Below are positions 1 to 7,957 of a stretch of DNA of 64,000 bases, piece after piece. Positions within the stretch are counted from its first letter, which is position 1. Every line of letters starts with the position of its first letter. Source of the stretch: Methanospirillum hungatei (lineage in GTDB: Archaea > Halobacteriota > Methanomicrobia > Methanomicrobiales > Methanospirillaceae); contig NZ_CP077107.1 of NCBI RefSeq assembly GCF_019263745.1, positions 2,170,001-2,234,000 of the forward strand. The letters run 5' to 3'. The notes beneath the pieces are model-generated. The model ran no database searches and had not been told where the DNA came from. It saw nothing but the letters and a program-made list of their open reading frames with translations. The position numbers and the translations under genes were made by a program.

Positions 1-122
1 CCGTATGCTGGATTAAAAGGGTACACCGGATAGTCACTGGATGATGTATCACTGACAAATAATGCACCTGATGGCGTTAATGCAGTGATAAATAGTATTG
101 GTATGAAAGCTGCAGCTGACAT
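1..122 (-). CDS. 5' end of an exported protein, cut by the window edge
   Basis: From an ATG at 120-122 the frame stays open to the left edge (about 40 codons). The start looks like a signal peptide: a hydrophobic run at residues 3-16, small residues, then a Ser/Thr/Asp-rich mature beginning (SDTSSSD). There is no positively charged head before the hydrophobic run and no clear ribosome site, so the start is uncertain. It lies 64 bases downstream of the TPR gene on the same strand and may share its transcript. No family can be assigned from this fragment. Confidence 0.4.
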   Translation of the reverse strand, partial: MSAAAFIPILFITALTPSGALFVSDTSSSDYPVYPFNPAY

Positions 123-186
123 ACATACATGATCTGATACGAGAAATAAATACGTTCTCTTGATTCAATAAAAAGGGAAAAAATGA

Positions 187-831
187 TTATAATGCTTTTT
201 CAAGAGTATTCTGTGCCGCGTCAATCTCACCAAGCATCTCAAGTGCTTTGGCCAGGTCCTGGTTCATTGATGCGAGTTCATCAGGGAGTTCTTCTCCGGC
301 CTGTTCATACTGACTGATTGCAATTGTCAGAGATTCTTTTGCGTTTTTATACTGCTGAATTGCAATGTATGCTCTTCCCTTTCCTGCATTCGGTCCCCAG
401 CTGGAATCGGGATTTTTGGCATATGAGACGGCCTTGGTATATGCATCAATGGCTGAGAGGTACCGTTTCTGGTTTTCAAGAGCAAGTCCCCTGCCGTACC
501 ATGCCTCAGGTGCGGTCCCATTCAGGTTGATTGCCTTTTCAAAGGAGTTCAGTGCATCTTTAAAACTTCCCCCTTCAAGATAACTCCACCCTTCTTTTAC
601 ATAATCCTCATATGTGGGTGGTTTCGGGGTTGGTGTCTGGAGGTCAGTTCCAAAATAGTCAAGTTTGCTCATCTCTTTTGATTCATCATCAAACTGTGCA
701 AGCAGCCAGTTTGGAGCTGCCAGAAGATTCCCACGCGACCATCCGTCATCAGAGGTATCAAGCCCGAGAACTCCGGCAGGTAGAATCAGCCCAGCCAGTA
801 AGATGGCTGAATACAGGAAATTATAATTCAT
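187..831 (-). CDS. exported TPR-repeat protein
   Basis: The protein has 214 residues. Residues 1-23 form a signal peptide (hydrophobic core YSAILLAGLILPAG). After a linker with a TPTPKPPTYEDY segment come about three tetratricopeptide repeats (roughly residues 78-214), with typical signatures such as WSYLEGGSFKDALNSFEKAI and AWYGRGLALENQKRYLSAI. TPRs are helical scaffolds for protein binding. With a signal peptide it should act outside the cytoplasmic membrane, in a cell-surface assembly that cannot be named. It is one of five TPR genes in the window. Its neighbours (a truncated exported protein, and the acyl-CoA synthetase 62 bases upstream) give no functional link. Confidence 0.85.
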   Translation of the reverse strand: MNYNFLYSAILLAGLILPAGVLGLDTSDDGWSRGNLLAAPNWLLAQFDDESKEMSKLDYFGTDLQTPTPKPPTYEDYVKEGWSYLEGGSFKDALNSFEKAINLNGTAPEAWYGRGLALENQKRYLSAIDAYTKAVSYAKNPDSSWGPNAGKGRAYIAIQQYKNAKESLTIAISQYEQAGEELPDELASMNQDLAKALEMLGEIDAAQNTLEKAL

Positions 832-893
832 TCCTCAGAGGTTTAAAAAAATAGAATAAAAACATGTCAGGTGGTTCAGCTCACCAGACAAAA

Positions 894-2765
894 TTATACG
901 GATTTTCCGGTTCCGTTCTTCTGCTCTTCTTCAAACCGCTTCATCTCAATCTCACGAAGGTCTTTTCTTTTAATCTTCCCTGAGATGGTTTTTGGCAGTT
1001 CTTTTACAAATTCAATCTTCCGGGGATATTTATAGGGGGCTGTAACTGACTTGACATATTCCTGAATATCACGGGCCAGTTTATCAGACGGTTCAAATCC
1101 TGCCTTGAGAACTATGAACGCCTTTACAACAAATCCACGAATTATATCCGGAGACCCGATAACTGCTGCTTCCTGGACTGCCTGGTGCTCTATGATTGCA
1201 CTCTCAACTTCAAATGGGCCGATACGATATCCGGAGGCTTTTATGACATCATCATCACGGCCAACAAACCAGAAGTAACCGTCATTGTCCATCATTGCCC
1301 GATCGCCGGTATAGTAAAAACCTCCTCTGAATGAATTCGTGTTTGCTTCTTCATTGCCCCAGTATTCCATGAAAAATCCGATCGGACGGGGATCGGTTTT
1401 TATGGCAATTGATCCTTCCTCTCCTGGTTTTACCGGTTTTCCATCCTCATCATGCAGTTCAATGACCCAGCCAGGGGAGGGTTTTCCCATCGATCCATAC
1501 TTTGGCTCCATGCAGGGGAAGGTACCAACACACAGGACAGTTTCGGTCTGACCATACCCTTCGTATATCTCAAGACCGGTTGCATCCTTCCATGCTTTAA
1601 TGACCTCCGGATTGATGAGCTCCCCGGCACTGACACAATGACGGAGTTCAGAAAAGTCATACTTCCGAAGGTCGGCCATGATCAGCATCCGGTAGATGGT
1701 CGGTGGTGCACAAAATGTTGTAATCCCGTATTTTTCGATGAGAGGGAGGAGCTCAGTGGCATTAAACTTGCTCCGGTAATCATACACAAAGATTGCTGCC
1801 CCTTCGACCCATTGACCAAACAGTTTTCCCCATGCAGACTTCGCCCATCCGGTGTCTGATACGGTAAAATGCAGGTCATTGTTTCTGACATCATGCCAGA
1901 ACCGTGCCGTTACTATATGACCAAGCGGGTATGCCTGTGAATGCAGGACCATCTTGGGATCACCCGTGGTTCCGGATGAAAAGAAAATGACCATGGGATC
2001 AGATGACTTGGTCTTTCGCATTCCTTTCAGATTGATGATCCGTGACGACACCGGAGCCGGGTATGTTAATTCTCGCTCATATGAAAGCCAGCCGTCACGT
2101 GCACCATCCACTACCATTTTTGTATGAAGAGTCGGACATGAATCCAGAATCTCATCAACCTTATGGGCGTTTTCCATGTCGGTAATGACCATCTTTGCTT
2201 CAGATGTATTGACCCGGTAGGCAAGATCCTTTGGTGTGAGCATGGTTGGTGCCGGGATATACACCGCTCCTATCTTGATAAGGGCCACGGTCATAAACCA
2301 CCATTCAGGCACCCGGTGAAGCATGATGATAACCCGGTCACCTTTTGAGATCTTGTACTTGATCATCATGTTGACGATCTCATTTGATCTCCTGGAGATG
2401 TCACGGAATGTAAAAAATTTTTCAGCTCCTTCCTGGTTAGTCCAGACCATTGCTATTTTGTTCCGGTCTTTTTTTGCCCAGGCATCGACTACATCAAACC
2501 CGAAATTAAAATACTCCGGGACTTCTATTCGAAAATTCCGGTATGTTTCGTCATAATTTTGCATATTATGACGGTGGGGGGATGGAGAGTCATCGATGAT
2601 GGGGCTTGACTCACCACAGGGATATATGCCATATCCGGAAAGTTTTCGGAGCTGCCTGGTACATGCCTCATTTATCCAGTCAGAGCGTGAAACCTGTCTG
2701 ACAACACATTCCTGATCGACCCGGTGAGTCAGATCATCATCCATCGTTATTGAAAACCGAACCAT
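894..2765 (-). CDS. ribbon-helix-helix domain fused to AMP-forming acyl-CoA synthetase
   Basis: The protein has 623 residues. Residues 1-42 look like a CopG/MetJ-type ribbon-helix-helix DNA-binding domain: beta strand VRFSITMDDDL, then a helix-turn-helix ending SRSDWINEACTRQL. After a Pro/Ser-rich linker, residues from about 69 are an acyl-CoA synthetase of the medium-chain (ACSM/Macs1) type: P-loop FFSSGTTGDPKMV, then GYGQTE, YTGDRA and the C-terminal lysine region KTISGKIKRKDLRE. The family converts acid + ATP + CoA to acyl-CoA + AMP + PPi; the Methanosarcina homologue prefers 2-methylbutyrate. ATG 2564 (residue 68) would give the enzyme alone but has no ribosome site. The gene follows the 2-oxoacid oxidoreductase subunits yet has its own TATA-like box, so it may be a separate unit. 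Confidence 0.9.
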   Translation of the reverse strand: MVRFSITMDDDLTHRVDQECVVRQVSRSDWINEACTRQLRKLSGYGIYPCGESSPIIDDSPSPHRHNMQNYDETYRNFRIEVPEYFNFGFDVVDAWAKKDRNKIAMVWTNQEGAEKFFTFRDISRRSNEIVNMMIKYKISKGDRVIIMLHRVPEWWFMTVALIKIGAVYIPAPTMLTPKDLAYRVNTSEAKMVITDMENAHKVDEILDSCPTLHTKMVVDGARDGWLSYERELTYPAPVSSRIINLKGMRKTKSSDPMVIFFSSGTTGDPKMVLHSQAYPLGHIVTARFWHDVRNNDLHFTVSDTGWAKSAWGKLFGQWVEGAAIFVYDYRSKFNATELLPLIEKYGITTFCAPPTIYRMLIMADLRKYDFSELRHCVSAGELINPEVIKAWKDATGLEIYEGYGQTETVLCVGTFPCMEPKYGSMGKPSPGWVIELHDEDGKPVKPGEEGSIAIKTDPRPIGFFMEYWGNEEANTNSFRGGFYYTGDRAMMDNDGYFWFVGRDDDVIKASGYRIGPFEVESAIIEHQAVQEAAVIGSPDIIRGFVVKAFIVLKAGFEPSDKLARDIQEYVKSVTAPYKYPRKIEFVKELPKTISGKIKRKDLREIEMKRFEEEQKNGTGKSV

Positions 2766-2776
2766 CTGTAATAATC

Positions 2777-2786
2777 TGGTGCACCA
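2777..2786. promoter_or_regulatory. perfect 10-bp palindrome in the acyl-CoA synthetase leader
   Basis: TGGTGCACCA reads the same on both strands and lies 12-21 bases upstream of the synthetase start codon, near the transcription start expected from the TATA-like box at 2821-2828. This is a natural operator position. The encoded protein has a ribbon-helix-helix domain, a class that binds short palindromes, so autoregulation is possible but unproven. Confidence 0.4.
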
Positions 2787-2820
2787 AATTGTAAAAGAGT
2801 TGTGAATGGGTGAACCAGTA

Positions 2821-2828
2821 TTTATATC
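2821..2828 (-). promoter_or_regulatory. TATA-like box of the acyl-CoA synthetase gene
   Basis: On the minus strand the sequence reads GATATAAA, about 57 bases before the ATG at 2765. It lies in the 93-base gap after the ferredoxin-subunit gene, so the synthetase can be transcribed apart from the oxidoreductase genes. Confidence 0.5.
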
Positions 2829-2858
2829 AAAACCTGGCGAACAGACAGGGAATGGGTC

Positions 2859-3122
2859 TTAATTACCAGTTGTGTTATCTTCCCGCACCATGGTGATGGC
2901 TTTTTTCGGGCATTCAGCTGCACAGATGCCGCAGCCCTTGCAGAAGACCAGATCGATCTCATAGTCATCATTGATAACACCATCTGGACAGTACATTGCA
3001 CACATCCCACAGGAATTACAGATTCCCTTATCAACAACTGGTCTGAATACCCTCCAGGTTCCGGTGTTCCCACAGGCACCTTCACGCGGCTTTGATATAG
3101 CAAGTCTATCTCTGGCTACCAA
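2859..3122 (-). CDS. porD: 2-oxoacid:ferredoxin oxidoreductase, delta (ferredoxin) subunit
   Basis: An 87-residue polyferredoxin-type subunit. Two [4Fe-4S] motifs are visible, CNSCGMCAMYCPDG and CKGCGICAAECPKK, which pass electrons from the catalytic subunits to ferredoxin. The chosen start is TTG at 3122, directly after the stop of the gamma-subunit gene (TAATTG); no ATG fits in this frame. It is the last of four subunit genes in the order beta-alpha-gamma-delta. The substrate (pyruvate or branched 2-oxoacid) cannot be read from this subunit. Confidence 0.9.
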   Translation of the reverse strand: MVARDRLAISKPREGACGNTGTWRVFRPVVDKGICNSCGMCAMYCPDGVINDDYEIDLVFCKGCGICAAECPKKAITMVREDNTTGN

Positions 3123-3650
3123 TTACATCAACTCCTCATATGCCATCAGGGCAGCTTTCAGATTTCGTTCATCTGAAAACATCTCTTTTATTGCTGCACT
3201 TGCGGATTCGCGTGAAAAGAGTCCCATTTTTGCAAGTGCTCCTATTACCGGCGTGTTCAGGATCGGACTTCCGGCGACGATTAAATTTGTTTTAAGAGCA
3301 ATGCCGGTAAGATCCACATGCTGCACATTATATCCCTCTGCTTTTTTCGGAACCTTCGGAGCATTTATCAGGACCTTTCCTTCAGGTTTGAGTCCTTCAA
3401 AGACATTGACAAGATCAAGAATGGAAGGATCAAGCACCACAACCAGGTCCGGATTATGGATCTGGGAATATATCTTGATTGGCTTGTCATCGATTCGGAT
3501 GAATGAGACAATCGGGGCTCCTCTGCGTTCTGCACCGTAAAACGGAGCGGCGGTTGCATATTTGCCGTCCCGGAACGAGGCAAGTGCCATCAGTTTTGCT
3601 GCAGTAACACCACCCTGACCGCCCCGTGAATGAAGTCTGATCTCATACAT
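3123..3650 (-). CDS. porG: 2-oxoacid:ferredoxin oxidoreductase, gamma subunit
   Basis: The protein has 175 residues, normal for the gamma subunit. The family signature RLHSRGGQGGVTAAKLMA is at the N-terminus and AERRGAPIVSFIRID follows near residue 43. This subunit belongs to the CoA-binding/structural part of the thiamine-diphosphate oxidoreductases that interconvert 2-oxoacid + CoA and acyl-CoA + CO2 with ferredoxin. Its ATG overlaps the alpha-subunit stop codon (ATGA at 3647-3650 read in reverse), which indicates translational coupling. Confidence 0.92.
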   Translation of the reverse strand: MYEIRLHSRGGQGGVTAAKLMALASFRDGKYATAAPFYGAERRGAPIVSFIRIDDKPIKIYSQIHNPDLVVVLDPSILDLVNVFEGLKPEGKVLINAPKVPKKAEGYNVQHVDLTGIALKTNLIVAGSPILNTPVIGALAKMGLFSRESASAAIKEMFSDERNLKAALMAYEELM

Positions 3651-4756
3651 CAGGCATCAACTCCAAACCAGAACTCTTCCCCGATCCGTCTGTCTCGTAC
3701 AAATCCTGCGATGTCATTATACGTGACTTCCTGTCCTCCAAGACCGGCAATGACATTAAAGCATTCTTTTCCGGTTTTTGCCCGGATAGATGATGCAAGA
3801 ATTCCACCAAACCCGAATGAGTAGTTCCGGTCAATGACCACCAGGTCACGGTTCCCGAGATCCAGGTCAGGGAAGGGTCGGATCCATCTGACACGCATTG
3901 AACCTGCTTTTACTCCCTCATTCCGAAGGATATCAACAGCAACTTCCGCCTCTTTTCCAAGCGTTCCCATAGCCAGGATCAAAACCTCTGCGTCTTCACA
4001 CCGGTAATCTTCAGTCCAGGAGTATTTTCTTCCGAATGATGTAGCGAAAGCCTCTTCGGTCTCCCTGATTACCTGCACAGAGTCCCGCATGGACCGTTCG
4101 ATATCGTACCGGATCTTAAAATAGTCAGCTGATGAGGTCATACACCCGTACCCGGCAGGTGCATCTGTACTGATAGCATGATCCAGAACCAGTGGCGGTA
4201 TGAAGTCCCCGATCTGGTTTTCTTCAAGTTGCTGTGAGATGTGTGAGAGAGCAAATCCGTCAAGGTTAATCATGACCGGCAGGTAGACTCTCCGGTCCTC
4301 TGCGATTCGGAATGCCATGATGGTTGCGTCATATGCTTCCTGTACGGTTGCGACATACACCTGGAGCCACCCGGTATCACGTGCCTGAAGTGCATCAGTA
4401 TGTTCTGCCCAGACATTCCATCCCGGACCAAGGGCCCGGTTCACGTTTGCCATGACGATAGGAAGGCGTGCACCAGCAGCCCAGTTGACCATCTCATGCA
4501 TGTATAACAGACCGTGAGAACTGGTTGCAGTAAAAGTCCGCACCCCGGTGATGCTTGCACCAATACAGGCAGCCATGGCGGAGTGTTCACTCTCTACTGG
4601 AATATATTTGGATTTGAGGCTGCCGTTTGTCACATAGTTTGCAATCTGCTCAACGATCTCGGTTTGGGGGGTGATCGGGTATGCTGCAACCACAGCAGGA
4701 TTTGCCTGTCTGACCGCTGCAGCAACGGCATTATTCCCAGTAGATACTGTTAGCAT
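3650..4756 (-). CDS. porA: 2-oxoacid:ferredoxin oxidoreductase, alpha subunit
   Basis: The protein has 368 residues, close to the usual length for pyruvate/2-oxoisovalerate-type alpha subunits. Conserved features are the N-terminal GNNAVAAAVRQANPAVVAAY, then YPITPQTEIVE, ESEHSAMAACIGAS and TATSSHGLLYMHE, the pyrimidine-domain core that builds the active site with the beta subunit. The gene overlaps the beta-subunit gene by 7 bases and the gamma gene by 1 base. I call it pyruvate-type by general resemblance; the acyl-CoA synthetase next door leaves a branched-chain or other 2-oxoacid substrate possible. Confidence 0.92.
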   Translation of the reverse strand: MLTVSTGNNAVAAAVRQANPAVVAAYPITPQTEIVEQIANYVTNGSLKSKYIPVESEHSAMAACIGASITGVRTFTATSSHGLLYMHEMVNWAAGARLPIVMANVNRALGPGWNVWAEHTDALQARDTGWLQVYVATVQEAYDATIMAFRIAEDRRVYLPVMINLDGFALSHISQQLEENQIGDFIPPLVLDHAISTDAPAGYGCMTSSADYFKIRYDIERSMRDSVQVIRETEEAFATSFGRKYSWTEDYRCEDAEVLILAMGTLGKEAEVAVDILRNEGVKAGSMRVRWIRPFPDLDLGNRDLVVIDRNYSFGFGGILASSIRAKTGKECFNVIAGLGGQEVTYNDIAGFVRDRRIGEEFWFGVDA

Positions 4757-5658
4757 GTTCCCTCCGCTTCAGCTTTTAACAGACGCAAATTCCGTTCCAT
4801 CTCTCCCCGTATGGCTTTTACTTTCTCATCATTCATCCCGGAGAACCGTCCCTGCATCTTGAGGTATTCTTCAAGCGGAGCAGGCTTTATCATTGCCGCC
4901 TTTGTCGGACCGCTTAAGGTAAGCGTATCATATTCACGTTCGTACATTGCCCAGATTCCGGTCTTTACTGCCATCTTCCCAATTTCAATGGTCTGGGATG
5001 CATCATACCTCCATCCGGGAGGACAGGGAGCCAGAATATGCATGAACTTTGGTCCCCGGATAGAAAGGGCCTTTTGCACCTTTTTCACCAGATCCTGGGG
5101 GTATGCACTGCAAGCGGTTGCCATATATGGCAGGTGATGAGCTGCAATTATTCTGTCAAGATCCTTCTTGGCATGGGTTTTGCCACCTGGGGTCGTGGTA
5201 GTCCGTGCACCAAGCGGTGTGGATCCTGACCGCTGCATACCGGTGTTTCCATATGCCTCATTATCATAACAGATGTACAGGAAGTTTGTATCCCGTTCCA
5301 ATGCTCCTGAAAGTGCCTGGATACCAATATCCACCGTTCCACCATCACCTGCATAGGCGATGACGTTCGTGTTTTTCCCCACTGCTTCAAATGCTGCAGC
5401 CATTCCTGATGCAACCGCAGCAGCAGCAGCAAATGCAACATTATACACCGGTATGTTAAACGATGTATTTGGCCAGACCCCCTGCAGAACACTGGTGCAG
5501 CAGGCAGGAACTACCAGAACCGTATCTGGTCCGGCTGCCTTGAGCACGTGTCTGAGTATGAGGGACGAGCTGCACCCTGCACATGCAGAGGTACATTTAC
5601 AGATATATTCGCTCGCAGAAGTCCCTGACATGACAATCTGTACCCGTTTGTCTGTCAT
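4750..5658 (-). CDS. porB: 2-oxoacid:ferredoxin oxidoreductase, beta (thiamine-diphosphate) subunit
   Basis: The protein has 302 residues. It carries the thiamine-diphosphate site (AYAGDGGTVDIGIQALSGA and YICYDNEAYGNTGMQRS) and Cys residues near the N-terminus (CKCTSACAGC) and in the CPPGW segment that bind the proximal iron-sulfur cluster in the family. This subunit does the decarboxylation or carboxylation chemistry. It is the first gene of the four-subunit operon; the 47 bases upstream hold several palindromes that may control it. Confidence 0.93.
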   Translation of the reverse strand: MTDKRVQIVMSGTSASEYICKCTSACAGCSSSLILRHVLKAAGPDTVLVVPACCTSVLQGVWPNTSFNIPVYNVAFAAAAAVASGMAAAFEAVGKNTNVIAYAGDGGTVDIGIQALSGALERDTNFLYICYDNEAYGNTGMQRSGSTPLGARTTTTPGGKTHAKKDLDRIIAAHHLPYMATACSAYPQDLVKKVQKALSIRGPKFMHILAPCPPGWRYDASQTIEIGKMAVKTGIWAMYEREYDTLTLSGPTKAAMIKPAPLEEYLKMQGRFSGMNDEKVKAIRGEMERNLRLLKAEAEGTC

Positions 5659-5667
5659 GATAAATAA

Positions 5668-5707
5668 TGATAGTTTGATCTATCACTAGTGAAATCATCA
5701 GATGATT
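5668..5707. promoter_or_regulatory. three adjoining palindromes upstream of porB
   Basis: Three dyads fill the short gap between the Cys-cluster gene and porB: TGATAG/CTATCA with a 6-base spacer (5668-5685), CACTAGTG (5684-5691), and AATCATC/GATGATT with a 1-base spacer (5693-5707). They lie 10-49 bases before the porB ATG. Such stacking suggests an operator or an mRNA structure; no regulator is identified. Confidence 0.4.
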
Positions 5708-5993
5708 ATGCACAAAAAAATCTGCGGCAATGGTCAGGTCTGAATGAATAAATCGTGCAATGGAATGATTCATCTTCACCAGGCCGGAGAAATGGGCAGG
5801 AATCCGGGTACTGTTTCATTCGGTCACTATCCCGAAACCTGACAAGATCCTCTCCTCCAATTCGTGCAAAAAACCGCTGCTTGGTCAGGGTAAAGTGACA
5901 AAAATGCTGGGTATCCCCGATACTTCGTTCAACCAGCATATATCGTCTCATGTGCAGGCAGCATTTGCCACACCGGTTACAGGGATCAGCCAT
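5706..5993 (-). CDS. YkgJ-type Cys-cluster (metal-binding) protein
   Basis: A 95-residue protein with the YkgJ/UPF0153 pattern: CNRCGKCC at the N-terminus, an isolated Cys near residue 32, SCPFL near residue 66, and a C-terminal series CTIYSFRPDHCRRFFC. The family is thought to bind zinc or an iron-sulfur cluster; its role is unknown. I chose ATG 5993 because GAGGTGGCGA just before it is a strong ribosome site and the ATG overlaps the end of recQ by 8 bases, implying coupled translation. A start at 6005 is possible but would lie upstream of that site. Confidence 0.8.
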   Translation of the reverse strand: MADPCNRCGKCCLHMRRYMLVERSIGDTQHFCHFTLTKQRFFARIGGEDLVRFRDSDRMKQYPDSCPFLRPGEDESFHCTIYSFRPDHCRRFFCA

Positions 5994-7800
5994 TCGCCAC
6001 CTCATGTCTGGTATACGCGTTTATTGCCTCAAGGAACGGCTGACCATACTGCTCGAGACGGCGTTCACCGACACCATATACATGGCGCAGATCATCAGGA
6101 TTTCTGGGTCTGACTCTGGCCATCTCCCGTAAGGTCTTATTTGGAAAGATCCTGAATGGAGGCATATCATGCTCATCAGCAAGCAATTTTCTGACATCTC
6201 TTAAGATCTCATACAAATTATTCTCCGCAGGAGTCGGCTCGCTTCCCACCGATTCATCAGTAAGCACCGCCTGAAATTCAGGCTCACCAATTCTGACCGG
6301 AATTTTTCCAGCAAGAGCATCACGAGTCCGGGGATTTTTTCTGACAACTGGATACCGGGAACCATACCGTGACAGATACCCACAGGAAATGAGTTCTCGA
6401 ATCCAGTATACCCACATGCCTCTCCGGTGAGGTTTCCCAGACCCGAAACAGGAAGAGGTATCATGCCCTCTACTTATCACCTTGTCATCAATAGTTCCGG
6501 AAAGAATGTCAGCAATATATGAGACACCGTAATCATCTCTGAGCTCTTCCATGCAGGTAGAAATGGTTGCCAGGATATCTCTTCCGTCTATTGTTTTCCG
6601 CCCGGAATGGCAGGAATCACAGTTCCCGCATGATGGTTTGTCCCACGATTCTCCAAAATATGTCAGCAATACAGCCCGGCGACAGGCCCGTGACTCACAA
6701 TACCCGACCATTTCGTGAAGTTTTCGAAGACCTACCTGCCGTTCTGTTCCATCTGCCATCTGTTCGATAAGATACTCTATCTTTCTGAAATCTCCCCTCG
6801 AGTAAAGAAGAAGACATTCAGCAGGATCTCCATCACGTCCTGCACGTCCGGTCTCCTGGTAATAGTGCTCAAGGTTTTTTGGAAGGTCATAATGAACTAC
6901 AAACCTGACATCCGGTTTATTAATTCCCATTCCGAATGCGACGGTTGCGACAATTATCCTGACTTCATCCCTGAGAAACCGGTCCTGGGTTTCATGCCTG
7001 ACAGATTTTGGAAGATCAGCATGGTAGGGAAGTGCTGAAAACCTATTCTTCTGAAGCAGTTTTGCCAGATCAGTCACCTGACGTTTTGAAAAGCAATAGA
7101 TAATTCCGGATTCGTTTGGGTGACCCTGCAGGAAATGGACAAGTTGCTGTTCACCGTCTTCTTTCTTTTCAATCCGGTAGATCAGGTTCTCACGGTTAAA
7201 AGAGCCAATAAAAACCGCCGGGTCAGAAAGACTGAGTTCATTGATAATATCTGTACGGACTGACGGTGTTGCGGTTGCTGTCAGGGCGATTATCGGGACA
7301 TCTTCAAAGGTTTTTCGAATAATTGAAAGCTGTCGATACTCCGGCCTGAATTCATGACCCCACTGTGATATACAATGGGCTTCATCTATCGCAAAAAGAC
7401 TGATCTGAATGGATTTGAGGAACTCAAGAAATGCCGGCTGGACCAGACGTTCAGGAGATATATATAATAATTTTAAGGTTCCTGTTCGGATGGCATCTTC
7501 AACACTGCGTTTATCTTTGATATCCTGGGTACTGTTTAAAAATGCTGCAGGTATTCCGGACTCAGCAAGACAGTCTACCTGATCTTTCATAAGGGCAATC
7601 AGAGGAGATAACACAATTCCGGTTCCCTCCCTGATGAGAGCCGGGATCTGATAGCACAGTGACTTACCTCCACCGGTTGCGATCACCGCAAGGACATCCC
7701 TGCCATTGAGTACCTGGGTGATTATCTCCTTTTGACCGGGCCGAAATGTTCGGTACCCGAACCATCTGTGGAGAACATCTTCCGGAAGAGGACCTTTCAT
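5986..7800 (-). CDS. recQ: RecQ-family ATP-dependent DNA helicase
   Basis: The protein has 604 residues with the full bacterial RecQ layout. Helicase motifs come first: the aromatic-Gln motif FRPGQKEII near residue 19, Walker A ATGGGKS at 41-47, DEAHCISQWGHEFRPEY near 138, and YYQETGRAGRDGDP near 315. A zinc-binding RQC segment (CESRACRR and CGNCDSC, about 375-400) and a C-terminal HRDC domain (about 515-600) follow. RecQ unwinds DNA 3'-5' in recombination and fork repair. Complete RecQ is uncommon in archaea, so transfer from bacteria is likely. It is followed by the overlapping Cys-cluster gene. Confidence 0.95.
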   Translation of the reverse strand: MKGPLPEDVLHRWFGYRTFRPGQKEIITQVLNGRDVLAVIATGGGKSLCYQIPALIREGTGIVLSPLIALMKDQVDCLAESGIPAAFLNSTQDIKDKRSVEDAIRTGTLKLLYISPERLVQPAFLEFLKSIQISLFAIDEAHCISQWGHEFRPEYRQLSIIRKTFEDVPIIALTATATPSVRTDIINELSLSDPAVFIGSFNRENLIYRIEKKEDGEQQLVHFLQGHPNESGIIYCFSKRQVTDLAKLLQKNRFSALPYHADLPKSVRHETQDRFLRDEVRIIVATVAFGMGINKPDVRFVVHYDLPKNLEHYYQETGRAGRDGDPAECLLLYSRGDFRKIEYLIEQMADGTERQVGLRKLHEMVGYCESRACRRAVLLTYFGESWDKPSCGNCDSCHSGRKTIDGRDILATISTCMEELRDDYGVSYIADILSGTIDDKVISRGHDTSSCFGSGKPHRRGMWVYWIRELISCGYLSRYGSRYPVVRKNPRTRDALAGKIPVRIGEPEFQAVLTDESVGSEPTPAENNLYEILRDVRKLLADEHDMPPFRIFPNKTLREMARVRPRNPDDLRHVYGVGERRLEQYGQPFLEAINAYTRHEVANG

Positions 7801-7957
7801 TCAGATACAGGTTATATGTGATATCAGAAAACAGCATCTTCTCAGAACCGGTATACTGAACAATTTTCGTCTCATTTTTTCCCTGATCGAGCGAAAAGTT
7901 CATCCGTGAGCACCCTGATACGATAACAACTAAGAGGATGCCCGGCATGTCGGATGG

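Noticed and set aside
2822-3103. Alternative frame overlapping the ferredoxin subunit
   Set aside because: The other frame contains both complete 4Fe-4S motifs; this one is a shadow.
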